Positions 33,760 through 45,060 of a DNA stretch of 64,000 bases are shown one piece after another; the first letter of the stretch is position 1; each line of letters opens with the position of its first letter. Location: assembly GCF_018294505.1 (NCBI RefSeq), contig NC_057808.1, positions 353,512,696 to 353,576,695 of the forward strand. Reading direction: 5' to 3'. The stretch comes from Triticum aestivum (lineage: Eukaryota > Streptophyta > Magnoliopsida > Poales > Poaceae). The notes under the pieces were generated by a model. The model saw nothing but the letters and a program-made list of their open reading frames with translations. It was not told the DNA's origin and did no database searches. A program made the translations under genes and the position numbers.

Positions 33760-35786
33760 GGAGGTACGTGGTACGGTAAGTAAAGAGACTCCAAAAAATC
33801 TGCAAAAATATTTTTTGTCAGTTTTGGAATAATTTAGAATTTTGGGAATAAAGAAACTTCCAGGAAGCATCGCCTGGTGGGCATAAGGCACCAGGGCGCG
33901 CCAGGCATGCCTGGCGCGCCCAGGTGGGTTGTGCCCACCTGGGACACCTTCTAGACTTCGTTTTTCTTCTGAATACTTATCCTGCCAGATAAAAAAATTC
34001 TATTTATATTTCCCGAACCTGTTAACCACCGTATCGCGAAGAAATCATTTGTTCTCTTTTCTTGCTGTTTCTGGTCAAATTTATCCAGCTAGGCATCATG
34101 TCTTCCTACTCCTCCAACAACATGGAAGAAGATGCTTGGCTGATGAAGATCGAGACGAAGAGGGAGAAGCCTACGGACGCCGTCAGGGAAGGATCGCTTC
34201 ATCACCTTCTTCACCACCAAAGGAGAACTGAGTATCAGGTATGGGCGCTCCCCTTGGCTTCCGCCAAGCTTGGGGGAGGTGCCCCGGTATCGTATCATCC
34301 CACTATCTTTTTGCTTTTACTTATCTAGTTCAATCTTTTGCTTAGATGAATAAAGTTTAGTTCGATCTTTTCTTCTTTGAGAGTTTGCTTAGTGATTTAT
34401 CACTGTTATCGTGTGCAAGTTATATAATAAAGTTAGTTCGAGTTTTTACTTTCTTTACTTTCATGTTGCAAATAAAGAAAAGAAAAAGAGAAAGAAAGCA
34501 AATAAAAGAAAGGAAATAACTCAATAATATCATATGCTAATCCTATGGTAGGTGATAGCACCACATAACGAAAAGTATAAGTAAGAAAATTTTATTAGAG
34601 ATTAACAAAGATAGCATTGGTCGGTGATGCAACTCATGAAAGAATTAATAAGGGAAGGGAAGATTCACATATAAATATACTATCCTAGAAATCTTTTGTG
34701 ATTGTGAGCCCTCATCAAAATATTATATGCCAAAATTGTTGACGTTGGACAAGGAAGACAACCTAATGGTTTGTGTATGTTTATATTCACATAAAAGTCA
34801 TATTGTCATAGATCCTTTAACATGTGATTCTTGCCCCCTATCTTTGCTAGCCAAAAATTCTGCACTAGGTAGAGATACTACTTGTGCATCCAAAAACCCT
34901 TAAACCCAAATCTTTTTAAGTTGTCATTGGTACAAAAAGGCAATAAAAGGCAATAAAAATTGCTTCTAAATATGTGAGATCTTTTAGTGTAAGAGAAAAC
35001 TGAGCGTTGCATGAACTTGGATGACAAAGAATAAAAGCGACATGCTGCATAATAAAGGTTGCCATCTTAAGGGGCAATGTAACATGGCGTTCTTTTGCAC
35101 TAAGGGGTTGAGCATGCAAACAAATAAGCGCATGGCAACCTCTGCTTCCCTCTGCGAAGGGCCTATCTTTTACTTTTATGTATTTACTTTTATGCAAAGA
35201 GTCAAAGTTTTCCTTCTACTCCTTTTATTTTTCTATTTTGGCAAGCATCAGGTGGTGAGGAAAGATCTAGGCACATATGTACAGTTGAATATAGATAGCA
35301 TGAGTTATTATTGTTGACATCACCCTTGAGGTGAGTATGTTGGGAGGCAACACTATAAGCCCCTACTTTCTATGTGTCCGGTTGAAACGTTTTCCTCATG
35401 TGTACTCGGTGAGTGTTAGCAATCATAGAAGACTATATGATGGTTGAGTATGTGGACTTGCCTAAAGGCTCCGACACGTGACCCTTCCTGAAAGGATGAT
35501 GAATTGTAGTTGCAAAGTTGACTGAGAACATAGTTTGTTGGTTTCTAATAGAGTTTTTGCTTTATACTTCGATTGTGTGATGAACTATTACTTATTCGTG
35601 GGAAGTGTATGATAAAAGTTCTATGATAAAAGTTTTATGTTTAAATTTGTTGCTGTTATAATAATCAACATGATGCTTCTATGTCCGTATTTTGTTTTTA
35701 TCAACACCTCTCTCTTAAAACATGTGGACATGTTTTTCGATTTCGGTTTTCGCTTGAGGACAAGCGAGGTCTAAGCTTGGGGGAGC
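33760..35786 (+). other. 3' non-coding region of element E with double hairpin
   Basis: About 2 kb between pol and the 3' LTR, where some Athila elements have an env-like frame; none is credible here. A perfect 28-bp palindrome (33894-33921, centre GGCATGCC, two GGCGCGCC arms) is followed at once by a stem CAGGTGGG-TTGTG-CCCACCTG (33921-33941). Short open frames at 34062-34328 (MLFLVKFIQLGIMSSYSSNN) are not recognised. Ends in the PPT CTTGGGGGAGC (35776-35786). Confidence 0.7.
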
Positions 35787-37302
35787 TGATACGTCCATTT
35801 TGCATCATGTTTTCTTACTATTATTTACAATGTTTTTATCTATAATAATGCTTTTTGGAGTAATTCTAATGCTTTTTCTCTCATAATTTGCAAGGAACAT
35901 ACCAACAGGGAGAATTCTGGTAGCTGGGAATCTGGACCTGAAAAAGCTACATCAAGCCACCTATTCTGCACAACTCCAAATGAGCTGAAACTCCACGAGG
36001 ATTTTTTATGGATTTAAGAAATACCGGAGCCAATAAACACCAGAGGAGGGCCACTAGGTGGGCACAACCCACTTGGGCGCGCCAGGTCCCCCTGGCACGC
36101 CCTGGTGGGTTGTGGCCTCCTCGGCCCACCTCCGTTGCCCATCTTCTGGTATATAAGTGATTTTGACCTAGAAAAAATAAGGAGAAGACTTTTGGGATGG
36201 AGCGCCGCCGTCTCGAGGCGGAAGTTGGGCAGGAGCACTTTTGCCCTCCGGCGGAGCGATTCTGCCGGGGGAACTTCCCTCCCGGAGGGGGAAATCATCA
36301 TCATCATCATCACCAACAACTCTCCCATCTTGGGGAGGGCAATCTCCATCAACATCTTTACCAGCACCATCTCATCTCAAATCCTAGTTCATCTCTTGTA
36401 TTCAATCTTGTTACCGGAACTATAGATTGTTGCTAGGGGGTGACTAGTAGTGTTGATTACATCTTGTAGTTGATTACTATATGGTTTATTTGGTGGAAGA
36501 TTATATGTTCATATCCATGATGCTATTTAATACTCCTCTGATCATGAGCATGTTCATTATTTTTGAGTAGTTACTTTTGTTCTTGAGGTCACGGGAGAAA
36601 TCAAGTTGCAAGTAATCATGTGAACTTGATATGTGTTTGATATTTTGATAGTATGTATGTTGTGATTCCCTTAGTGGTGTCATGTGAAAGTCGACTACAT
36701 GACACTTCACCATATTTGGGCCTAAGGGAATGCATTGTGGAGTAGTAAATAGATGGTGGGTTGCGAGAGTGACAGAAACTTAAACCCCAGTTTATGCACT
36801 ATTCCGTAAGGGGCCGATTGGATCCTAGAGTTTAATGCTATGGTTAGGATTTATCCTTAATACTTTTCTCGTAGTTGTGGATGCTTGCGGGAGGGTTAAT
36901 CATAAGTAGGAGGTTTGTTCAAGTAAGAACAACACCTAAGCACCGGTCCACCCACATATCAAACTATAAAAGTAGCGAACACAAATCAAACCAACATGAT
37001 GAAAGTGACTAGATGAGATTCCCGTGTACCCTCAAGAACACTTTGCTTATTATAAGAGACCGTTTTGGTCTGTCCTTTGCCTCAAAAGGATTGGGCTACC
37101 TTGCTGCGTACTTGTTGCTACTATCGTTACTTGCTCGTTACAAATTATCTTGCTATCAAACTACTCGCTACTCACAATTTCAGCACTTGCAGACATTACC
37201 TTACTGAAAACTACTTGTCATTTCCTTCTGCTCCTCGTTGGGTTCGACACTCTTACTTATTGAAAAGAGCTACAATTGATCCCCTATACTTGTGGGTCAT
37301 CA
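35787..37302 (+). repeat. 3' LTR of element E (1516 bp)
   Basis: TGATACGTCCATTTTGC...CTTGTGGGTCATCA. It is the uninterrupted counterpart of the split left LTR. It contains TATATAAG near 36152 and the GC-rich hairpin module at about 36052-36118. Confidence 0.93.
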
Positions 37303-37307
37303 ATGGA

Positions 37308-39961
37308 CGGTGTCTTGATAGATCAAGTTAAGAATGTTGCCGCCGTCCATAAGGACTCGAGTGAGATGGTATCCGTCAATAATTGGATCAAGGACCAGGG
37401 CTGCCGCACCTCCATGACGGGTACTGGTCGGGTGGTCCCTGCGATTGAAGGTGATCGGACAAGCCGACCATGGGTTGAATTTAGGAGCGACAGGCTCTAT
37501 GGCGTAGACGTCCCTTAGCCTTTTCCCGCTAGGATCGGAAATCCTGTATTTTCCATATCCATACGATCGAGTCCTTAGGTTTCCGAAATAGTGTAATGGA
37601 AAAAGAAGTGCTTTGAATCATTGCCATTTGACTCGGACCTGTTCTAAAAAAGTCGAGGTATTTCGAAGCAAGCTTATTTACTAAGATCCTAGCGAGTGGA
37701 ATACCTTGAACGAGCAGGGGAGCGAGCGGAGTACTTTACGCAAGTAGTGGTTTACCAGGAACTCGTATAAGAGCTAGTCATATAGTCCTTGAAGCATTAT
37801 TCCTTTTATCGGTAGGGCTGTTAGCAAGGAGTTTGAAGCTTGAGTAGCGCGCTTGCGCTCCCTTTTGGGGATATGCGTGACATATATCATGTTCACTATT
37901 TTCACCTTAGGGGGGAATTTATTTTGTCCCCCTGTGTTCGGTGGGTGGGGCTCATCATCATCCTCGCTTGGCAGCCCTTTCCAGTTATGTTCGGTATTTA
38001 ACTTACCGGCCCGTTTGAAGACCCAACAGTTTCTGTTGGAATGGTTGGCAGGCTTGTCAGGGGTGCCGTGAATCTCGCAAGGCCGATCGAGTATTTTGTC
38101 CAAATTAGATGGACCATCTTTATTTCCTTTGAATGGCTTCTTTCACTGACCGGATTTAGAGCCACTGAATCCCGCGTTAACCGTTGTGTCTTTCGTTTCT
38201 TCATTGTTGTTTCGATGCTTCTGTTTATTGCATCGCGGCCTGCCATTGCCATCCCTGGCTTCGGAGGTGCCAGGGTCGCTGGTACTGTTGCTTCTACGAG
38301 CCAACCAGCTATCCTCTCCCGCACAGAAGCGGGTCATGAGTGTGGTAAGAGCTGCCATAGACTTCGGTTTTTCCTAACTGAGGTGTCAGGCGAGCCATTC
38401 GTCGCGGACGCTATGTTTAAAGGCCGCGAGGGCCTCAGCATCCGGACAGTCGACGATTTGGTTCTTTTTAATTAAGAACCTAGTCCAGAGTTTGCGGGCT
38501 AACTCTCCGGGTTGCTGGACTATATGACTAAGGTCATCGGCATCCGGAGGCCGGACGTAGGTACCTTGGAAGTTGTCTCGAAAGGCGTCCTCCAAATCTT
38601 CCCAGCTACGAACGGATTTCTCTGGGAGGCTGTTTAACCAGTGTCATGCTAGCCCTTTCAGCTTTAGGGGGAGGTATTTAATGGCGTGGAGATCGTCACC
38701 GCGAGCCATGTGAATATGGAGAAGAAAATCCTCAATCCATACCGCGGGATCTGTCGTTCCATTGTATGATTCAATGTTTACGGGTTTAAACCCTTCTGGG
38801 AACTGGTGCTGCATTACCTTATCGGTAAAGCTTAAGAGGTGTGCGGCGCCTCTGTATCGGGCAACGTCACGACGGAGTTCGGATGACATCCGTGTTCGGT
38901 TTTCAGCCCGTGTGAGGTTGTGCCTGTCGCGCCAAGCTTGATGGCCGTCGTCTCGCGCTGGGGCACGCCCCCTTGATCCATAGATTGATCTAGCCTGACT
39001 GGCTCTATTGTCCAGGTCCTGGCGTAAGTTGTACGTGTATCCGAGAGCCGTCACCTCTTTGCCTCTACGGCGAGGTGGTGCGGGTAGGTGTTCGGCGTAA
39101 GCAGACGATCTGTCTCGCCCACGTGGTGGCCGATCTGGTTCATCAGCATGATTATATCTTGACGGTATTGGCTCAAGGGCCTTGTCATCGAATTGTGGCA
39201 GTAGCCGATGCTTCGGATAACTCTTTGTTGGGCGCTCGAGGCCGTATTCCTCGGCAGCAAGGACCTGGGTCCATCTATCATTGAGCATATCCTGTTCGGC
39301 TTGAAGTTGTTGTTGTTTCTTTTTTAGGCTCCTCGCAGTTGCGATGAGCTGTCGCTTGAAGCGTTCTTGCTCGAGGGGTTCCTCTGGCACGATGAAATCT
39401 TCGTTGTCGAGGCTGGCTTCCTCCTCGGAGGCCGGTAAATAGTTACTGTCCTCTGAATCCTCATTCTCGGTCAGTTCATCTGGGTTGACTTGTCCGTCTT
39501 CCCAATCATCCTACTCTATGGCAGGCTCGATGGGGTGGTCAGAGTCTTCGGCTTTCTTCGGAGTGTCATTGTCTTCGGTGTCGGTATTGCTTTCTTTTTC
39601 CTGTCGCGATCGTGAGCGGTGATCGTGGTACCTCGACGGGCTTGTCCTCGATCGGATCCTGATTGCCATCATCGTCCTCTTTGGGTGTATCCACCATGTT
39701 CACGTCGTATGTAGAAGTGGCAGTCCAACGCCCGGTGATAGGCGGGTTTTGGCCTGGTTCGGCTCCGACATCGTCATCCATACCGTCAATGTCTTCGGAG
39801 GCACAGTCAAGCATGTTGGTTAAGTCTTCAACAGTGCCTACCAAGTGGGTGGTGGGTGGGACGTAAAATTCCCCACACTCAGCCCCTAGTTCGGGTTGGG
39901 CATAATTCGGAGGTGATACCTCCGTTGTGAGAGACCGCATTAAGTCCAAGGCCTCGCTTAG
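37308..39961 (-). pseudogene. gag and start of protease of element D
   Basis: Minus-strand frames: a charged N-terminal part (near 39990-39560, VPPTTHLVGTVEDLTNMLDC), a Gln/Lys-rich helix (LKKKQQQLQAEQDMLNDRWT), capsid domain (QFPEGFKPVNIESYNGTTDP, AVWIEDFLLHIHMARGDDLH), SLPEKSVRSWEDLEDAFRDN and a C-terminal basic region. Then comes the protease start DPIIDGYHLTRVLMDGGN (active-site Asp, 37330-37385), cut by element E at 37302. Stops at about 38648, 38386 and 38145 each fit CGA to TGA; further frameshifts near 39400-39560. The N-terminal exon-like part is separated by element G. Confidence 0.85.
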
Positions 39962-41534
39962 TGATACGTCTCCAACGTATCTATAATTTTTTATTGTTCC
40001 ATGCTGTTTTATTATCAATCTTGGATGTTTTATAATAATTTTATAGTCATTTTTTGGTACTAACCTATTGACATAGTGCCAAGTGCCAGTTGCTATTTTT
40101 TCCCATGTTTTTTACATTGCAGGAAATCAATATCAGACGGAGTCCAAATGCGCCGAAACTTTATGGAGAATTTTCATGGCCCAGAAGGAACACAACGGGC
40201 CCTAGTTGCACCTAGGGGAGTCCCGAGGAGGGGACAACCCACAAGGGCACGCCAAGAGGCCCAGGCGCGCCCTGGTGGGTTGTGCCCACCTCGGGTGCCC
40301 CCCGGACCGCCTCTTTGCTCTATAAATACCCCAATATTCCAGAAACCCTAAAAGCATCGACGAAATATTCATCCAGCCGCCGCAGAGTCCGGAACCACCA
40401 CATCCAATCTAGACACCATCACGGAGGGGTTCACCATTTCCATTGGTGCCTCTCCGATGATGCGTGAGTAGACCTACGGGTCTGTAGTTAGTAACTAGAT
40501 GGCTTCCTCTCTCTCTTTTGATTCTCAATACAATGGTCTCTTGGAGATCCATATGATGTAACTCTTTTTGCGGTGTGTTTGTTGGGATTTGATGAACTTA
40601 GAGTTTATGATCAGTTATATCTTTTTATATCCATGAAAGTTATTTGAGTTTCTTTGATCTCGTATATGCATGATCTCTTATAGCCTCGTATTTCTTCTCC
40701 GATATTTGGGTTTTTTTTGGCCAACTTGATATATTTATCTTGCAATGGGAAGAGGTGCCCGGTAGTGGGTTTGATCTTATGGTGCTTGATCCTAGTGACA
40801 GAAAGGGAACTGACATGTATGTATCGTTGCTTCTAAGGATAAAAAGATGGGATCTATATGTGCCGCAATAGGTAAACGGATCTTGTCTACATCATGTCAT
40901 CGTTCTTATTGCATTACTCCATTTTTCCATGAACTTAATACACTAGATGCATGCTGGATAACTGTTGATGTGTGGAGTAATAGTAGTAGATGCAGGAAGT
41001 AGTCGGTCTACTAATCTTGGACGTGATGCCTATGTAATGATCATTGCCTGGATATCGTCATAATTATTTGAAGTTCTATCAATTACCCAACAGTAATTCG
41101 TTTACCCAGCGTTTGCTATTTTTCTCGAGAGAAGCCACTAGTGAAATCTACGGCCCCCGGGTCTTCTTTCTCATATATTTGCCTTTGCGATCTATTTTTC
41201 TCTTGCATTTATTTTCAGATCTATTAAACCAAAAATACAAAAATACTTTTCTGCACTTTATTTTTATTTGCGATCTATTTATTCAATCTATTACAACTTT
41301 CTCCCGTCCACACACCGTTTCTGGAGCCGTACCCCGAAAGGATTGACAACCCCTTTAACACGTCGGGTTGTGAGGTGTTGTTATTTGTGTGCAGGGGCTA
41401 TTTACGATGTGTTGCTTGGTTCTCCTACTGGTTCGATAACCTTGGTTTCATATCTGAGGGAAATACCTACCGCCGCTGTGCTGCATCACCCCTTCCTCTT
41501 TGGGGAAATACCGACGTAGCTTCAAGCGACATCA
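39962..41534 (+). repeat. 5' LTR of element G
   Basis: Begins TGATACGTCTCCAACG. The hairpin module GGGGACAACCC...GGCGCGCCCTGGTGGGTTGTGCCC (about 40220-40300) is followed by CTATAAATACCCC (near 40319), the likely TATA box. Confidence 0.9.
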
Positions 41535-41545
41535 AAAGGAATTTC

Positions 41546-41563
41546 TGGCGCCGTTGCCGGGGA
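41546..41563 (+). promoter_or_regulatory. Primer-binding site of element G (tRNA-Asp type)
   Basis: TGGCGCCGTTGCCGGGGA, 11 bases after the LTR end; identical to the site in element C. Confidence 0.85.
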
Positions 41564-41785
41564 GGATCTTCAACATCTACCAGGTTCCTAATCACAAATC
41601 TCATCTCCTTGCAATTTACATTTTTTGCCATTTGCCTCTCGTTTTCCTCTCCCCCGCTTCACAAAAGTTTGTCGTTTTATTCGCCTTCTTTTTCGTTCGC
41701 CGTTTTCTCGACAGATCTCATGTTTGCTTGTGTTGCCATGTGCCTTCTATTTGCTTGAATCTTTGCTTTCTAATAATATATTGAT

Positions 41786-42364
41786 ATGGATCCTCATCCA
41801 CTTTCTAATCTTTTTAAGAGATCCAATTATGATGAACCAATTGCTAGTGAGTTGAGTGCACTAGATTATCTTTATGAAGTTTTGCTTGAGATTCGTGAAT
41901 CTGAGAATTGTGATGAAGAAATTTATGAAGTGATTCATGATAGCTCCTTGAATGAAAATCATGATTGCAATGATTTTACTATAAATTCTATTAATGTCAA
42001 TTGTGCTAATAATATGCAAAACCCAAAGCTTGGGGATGCTTGTTTTGTCATGTCCGCTACTTATTGCAATGATCATGATTGGGGTGATAATGTTTCCTAT
42101 GATCTTGGAAATTTATTTAAGCCTCTTGATGAATATGTTTCTGATAATATTGAAAGTGGGTTTGCAAGAGTGTCAACTTTAGCTAAAAATAATCCCACTA
42201 TTTTGGAAGATTGTCAACTTTGCATGCATGTGGATCATAAAGAAAAAAATTATATGATAGTTATATTATTGAATTTGATTATGATCCTACATATAATTAT
42301 TATGAGAGAGGAAAATATGGTCGTAGAAATTTTCATGTTATTAAATTTCCTCTCGTTGTGTTGA
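41786..42364 (+). CDS. Short ORF of element G, function unknown
   Basis: 192 codons starting MDPHPLSNLFKRSNYDEPIA, 220 bp after the PBS. It is very acidic and Asn-rich (EIRESENCDEEIYEVIHDSS; SLNENHDCNDFTINSINVNC) with a CHVDHKEKNY-type end. After about codon 155 the composition turns hydrophobic (VILLNLIMILHIIIM), which suggests a frameshift near 42255; an alternative frame continues until about 42540. No gag or enzyme domain is recognised. Its place right after the PBS suggests a gag-position protein private to this non-autonomous group. Whether it is translated is unknown. Confidence 0.45.
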   Translation: MDPHPLSNLFKRSNYDEPIASELSALDYLYEVLLEIRESENCDEEIYEVIHDSSLNENHDCNDFTINSINVNCANNMQNPKLGDACFVMSATYCNDHDWGDNVSYDLGNLFKPLDEYVSDNIESGFARVSTLAKNNPTILEDCQLCMHVDHKEKNYMIVILLNLIMILHIIIMREENMVVEIFMLLNFLSLC

Positions 42365-45060
42365 GATTGTCAATGTTTTATTCCTCTCCTTTGCATATGC
42401 TAGATATTTCCTGTCTTGATAATTTGTTTTCCTATAAACTTCCTATGCATAGGAAGTATGTTAGACTTAAATGTGTTTGTCACATGTTTGATGGTGCTCT
42501 CTTCTTGTTTCAACTACTATCTTTCTTGTGAGCATCGTTGAAATCTTATGCCTAGCTAAGGGCGTAAAACTATAACGCTTGTTGGGAGGCAACCCAGTGA
42601 ATAAAATTTACTTTTTATTTTTCCTTTCTGTTCTTGATTGTTTACACAATTATGCAGCTGGTATGATTGTGTTTTTTATGTTTTAATTAGTGTTTGTGCC
42701 AAGTAAAGCCTTTAGCATCTTCTTGGGTGATAGTTGTTTGATCTTGCTGAAAAAAGACAGAAACCTTGTGCTCACGAAAATAATTTTCATAAATTACAGA
42801 AAAGAGATTTTGCCCTGATTCTTTTTGCAGAAGATTAATATACAAATTACCCTGGCCGTCCTAATTTTTCAGAATTTTTGGAGTTACAGAAGTATTCAAA
42901 AGTTCCAGATTACTACAGACTGTTCTGTTTCGACAGATTCTAATTTCTTTGTGTTGTGTGCTTATTTTGATGGCTCTATGGTTTTCTTTGATGAGTTTTT
43001 GCCATAGAAAAGTTGGAATACAGTAGATATAATACAAAAACAAATTATGAATTGGTTTGATACACCACTTATAGTAGTGGTTTGCTTTCTTTTACTAACG
43101 GATCTCACAAAGGTTTTGTTGAGTTTTGTGTGATTGAAGTTTTCAAGTTTTGGGTTATCTTACGATGGGTGAAAGAATGATAGAAGAGCCTAAGCTTGGG
43201 GATGCCCCAGCATCCCAAGCTATTATCCAAGAATGAGCAACCAACTAAGCTTGGGGATGCCCCGGCATCCCAAGCTATTATCCAAGAATGAGCAACCAAC
43301 TAAGCTTGGGGATGCCCCCGAGTGGCATCCCCTCTTTCTTCTAACGACCATCGTTATTTCGTCACATGATATGTGTTTTGCTTGGAGCGTCTTGTATGAT
43401 ATGAGTCTTTGCTTGTTTTATTTTGTGTTTTAAGTCATCAATCCTTGCTGGACACACCTATTTGAGAGAGCCAAAATTATATCATGACTTGTTAGAATTG
43501 CTCTCTGTGCTTCACTTAAATCTTTTATGAGCTAGGACTTGCTCTAGTGCTTCACTTATATCTTTTTTAGCACGGTGTGCTTGTTATTTTTGAAGAAATG
43601 CTCTCTTGCTTCACTTAGATTTATTTGAGAGTTAGTAAAATTTTGAAGAAATTCTCTCTTGCTTCTCTTAAATTATTTTGAGATAAAGAAAATTTGTTAT
43701 GCTCATGATCTTCAATTATACTTGTTTGAGCTTATGAAAAGCAACACATGAAAATTAGTCCCAAAGTGATAGATATCCAAGAAGGATAAAGTAAAAAAAT
43801 GTGTCATGAAGATCATTGGACAAAATAAACTTGATTATTAGTAATAGTTTTGAGATATGATGATGTGATATGTGAGTTATGTTGATGAGTAATTGTGCTC
43901 TAGTAAGAATATTGGTGTTAAGGTTTGTGATTCCCTATGCAAGTACGAAAGTCAATAATCATGCAATGAAAATTATATCCTACTTATGGTGCATTATTCG
44001 GTGTTAATTATGCTTAATGCTTGCTTATGAGATTATTCGTTTCTTGGTTGGTCGCTTCTCAATCTTTTTGCTAGCCCTCATTTTGCAGTAAGTATGACCT
44101 CTACTTGTGCATCCAAAAACCTTTAAACCAGTTTTGGCACATGAGTCCACTATATCTACCTATATGCGGTATTCTTTTGCCGTTCTAAGCAAATTTGCAT
44201 GTGCCATCTCTAATTTTCAAAATAAACTTCTCTTTTGTATGTTTGTTTTGCTCGCGAACGGTAACGGGTGGCTAATATTTTCCATGCTGGATGTGTTATT
44301 CTCACGATGAGTGTTTATTCACTTGTCATTGCACGAGAGTAGGGCAAAGGTTTTAGGGATTCCCAGTCCCGAAATGAAAAAATGAATTTACTTTATGTTG
44401 TCAAATAATAAATTCCTTGGGAAGTGTTGGTATGGAAGGCACCCGTGGATACGGCTAGCCATGGAAAGTGAAAGTATAGTGGAAAAAGGAATAAACTTTA
44501 TTTTCTGTTTGGGAACCGCCTATGGCATATCTAGCATGGAAAGTATTCGTAGCTCTACGTCGTTTTCGTTGGTGGGATGTATACACCTCCCAAAATGTTT
44601 TTATCTCTAATTGTTTTGCTTTGAGCTCTGGCACCTCTACAAATCCCTACTTACCTCTACGAAGGGTCTTTCTTTTACTTTATGCAATTTTTATTTTGAA
44701 TTTGAGTCTCCATCTTCTCTTAAAAAGCACCAACTAGGAGGCAATATGATCATGCTTAAGTATTGAGTATAGCTAATATTCGAGTGTGTTTCATGAATGG
44801 ATCAATGTTTGAGCATGATGGGCTAGGGATAACTTATTTTAGCGTTGATATTTTGAAAGACATGGTTGCTTGTTGATATGCTTGAGTATCTAAATTATTA
44901 TGACAAAACTAGACTATTGCTTTGAATCACATAAAATTCCAAATGTCCATGCTATAAAGAAAAGAATATGATATGACATGATAGACAACACTCCACATCA
45001 AAAATTCTGTTTTCATCACTTACCTACTCGAGGACGAGCAGGAGTTAAGCTTGGGGATGC
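42365..45060 (+). other. Non-coding interior of element G with PPT-like tandem repeats
   Basis: AT-rich, no convincing frame. TAAGCTTGGGGATGCC begins at 43191, 43246 and 43301 (exact 55-bp period) and TAAGCTTGGGGATGC recurs as the true PPT at 45046-45060. The first two tandem copies form inverted pairs with GGCATCCCAAGCT (or AGCATCCCAAGCT) just downstream. The sentence-like repeats GCTTCACTTA/GCTCTCTTGCTTC recur at 43490-43670. Confidence 0.7.

Larger units (their letters stand above)
18590..37302 (+). mobile_element. Athila-like (WHAM-type) Gypsy retrotransposon E
   Basis: Plus orientation. LTRs are 18590-19297 plus 28107-28917 (1519 bp after removing insert F) and 35787-37302 (1516 bp), both TGATACGTCC...GGTCATCA. 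The flanks are ACGGA (18585-18589) and ATGGA (37303-37307), a 5-bp TSD with one C/T change. Order: LTR, decayed tRNA-Asp-type PBS, gag, protease, RT, RNase H, integrase, a 2 kb 3' non-coding region, PPT (GCTTGGGGGAGC), LTR. It is 9.9 kb without F. It landed in D's protease gene a few codons after the active site. The family name WHAM is from memory. Confidence 0.88.

Noticed and set aside
33929..34328. env-like gene in the 3' region of element E
   Set aside because: Only 88-100 codon frames without signal peptide plus transmembrane architecture conserved to the end; frames overlap each other and cross the hairpin.
43191..43319. CRISPR-like repeat spacing in element G
   Set aside because: Units are contiguous 55-bp tandem copies without unique spacers, in a plant retroelement.
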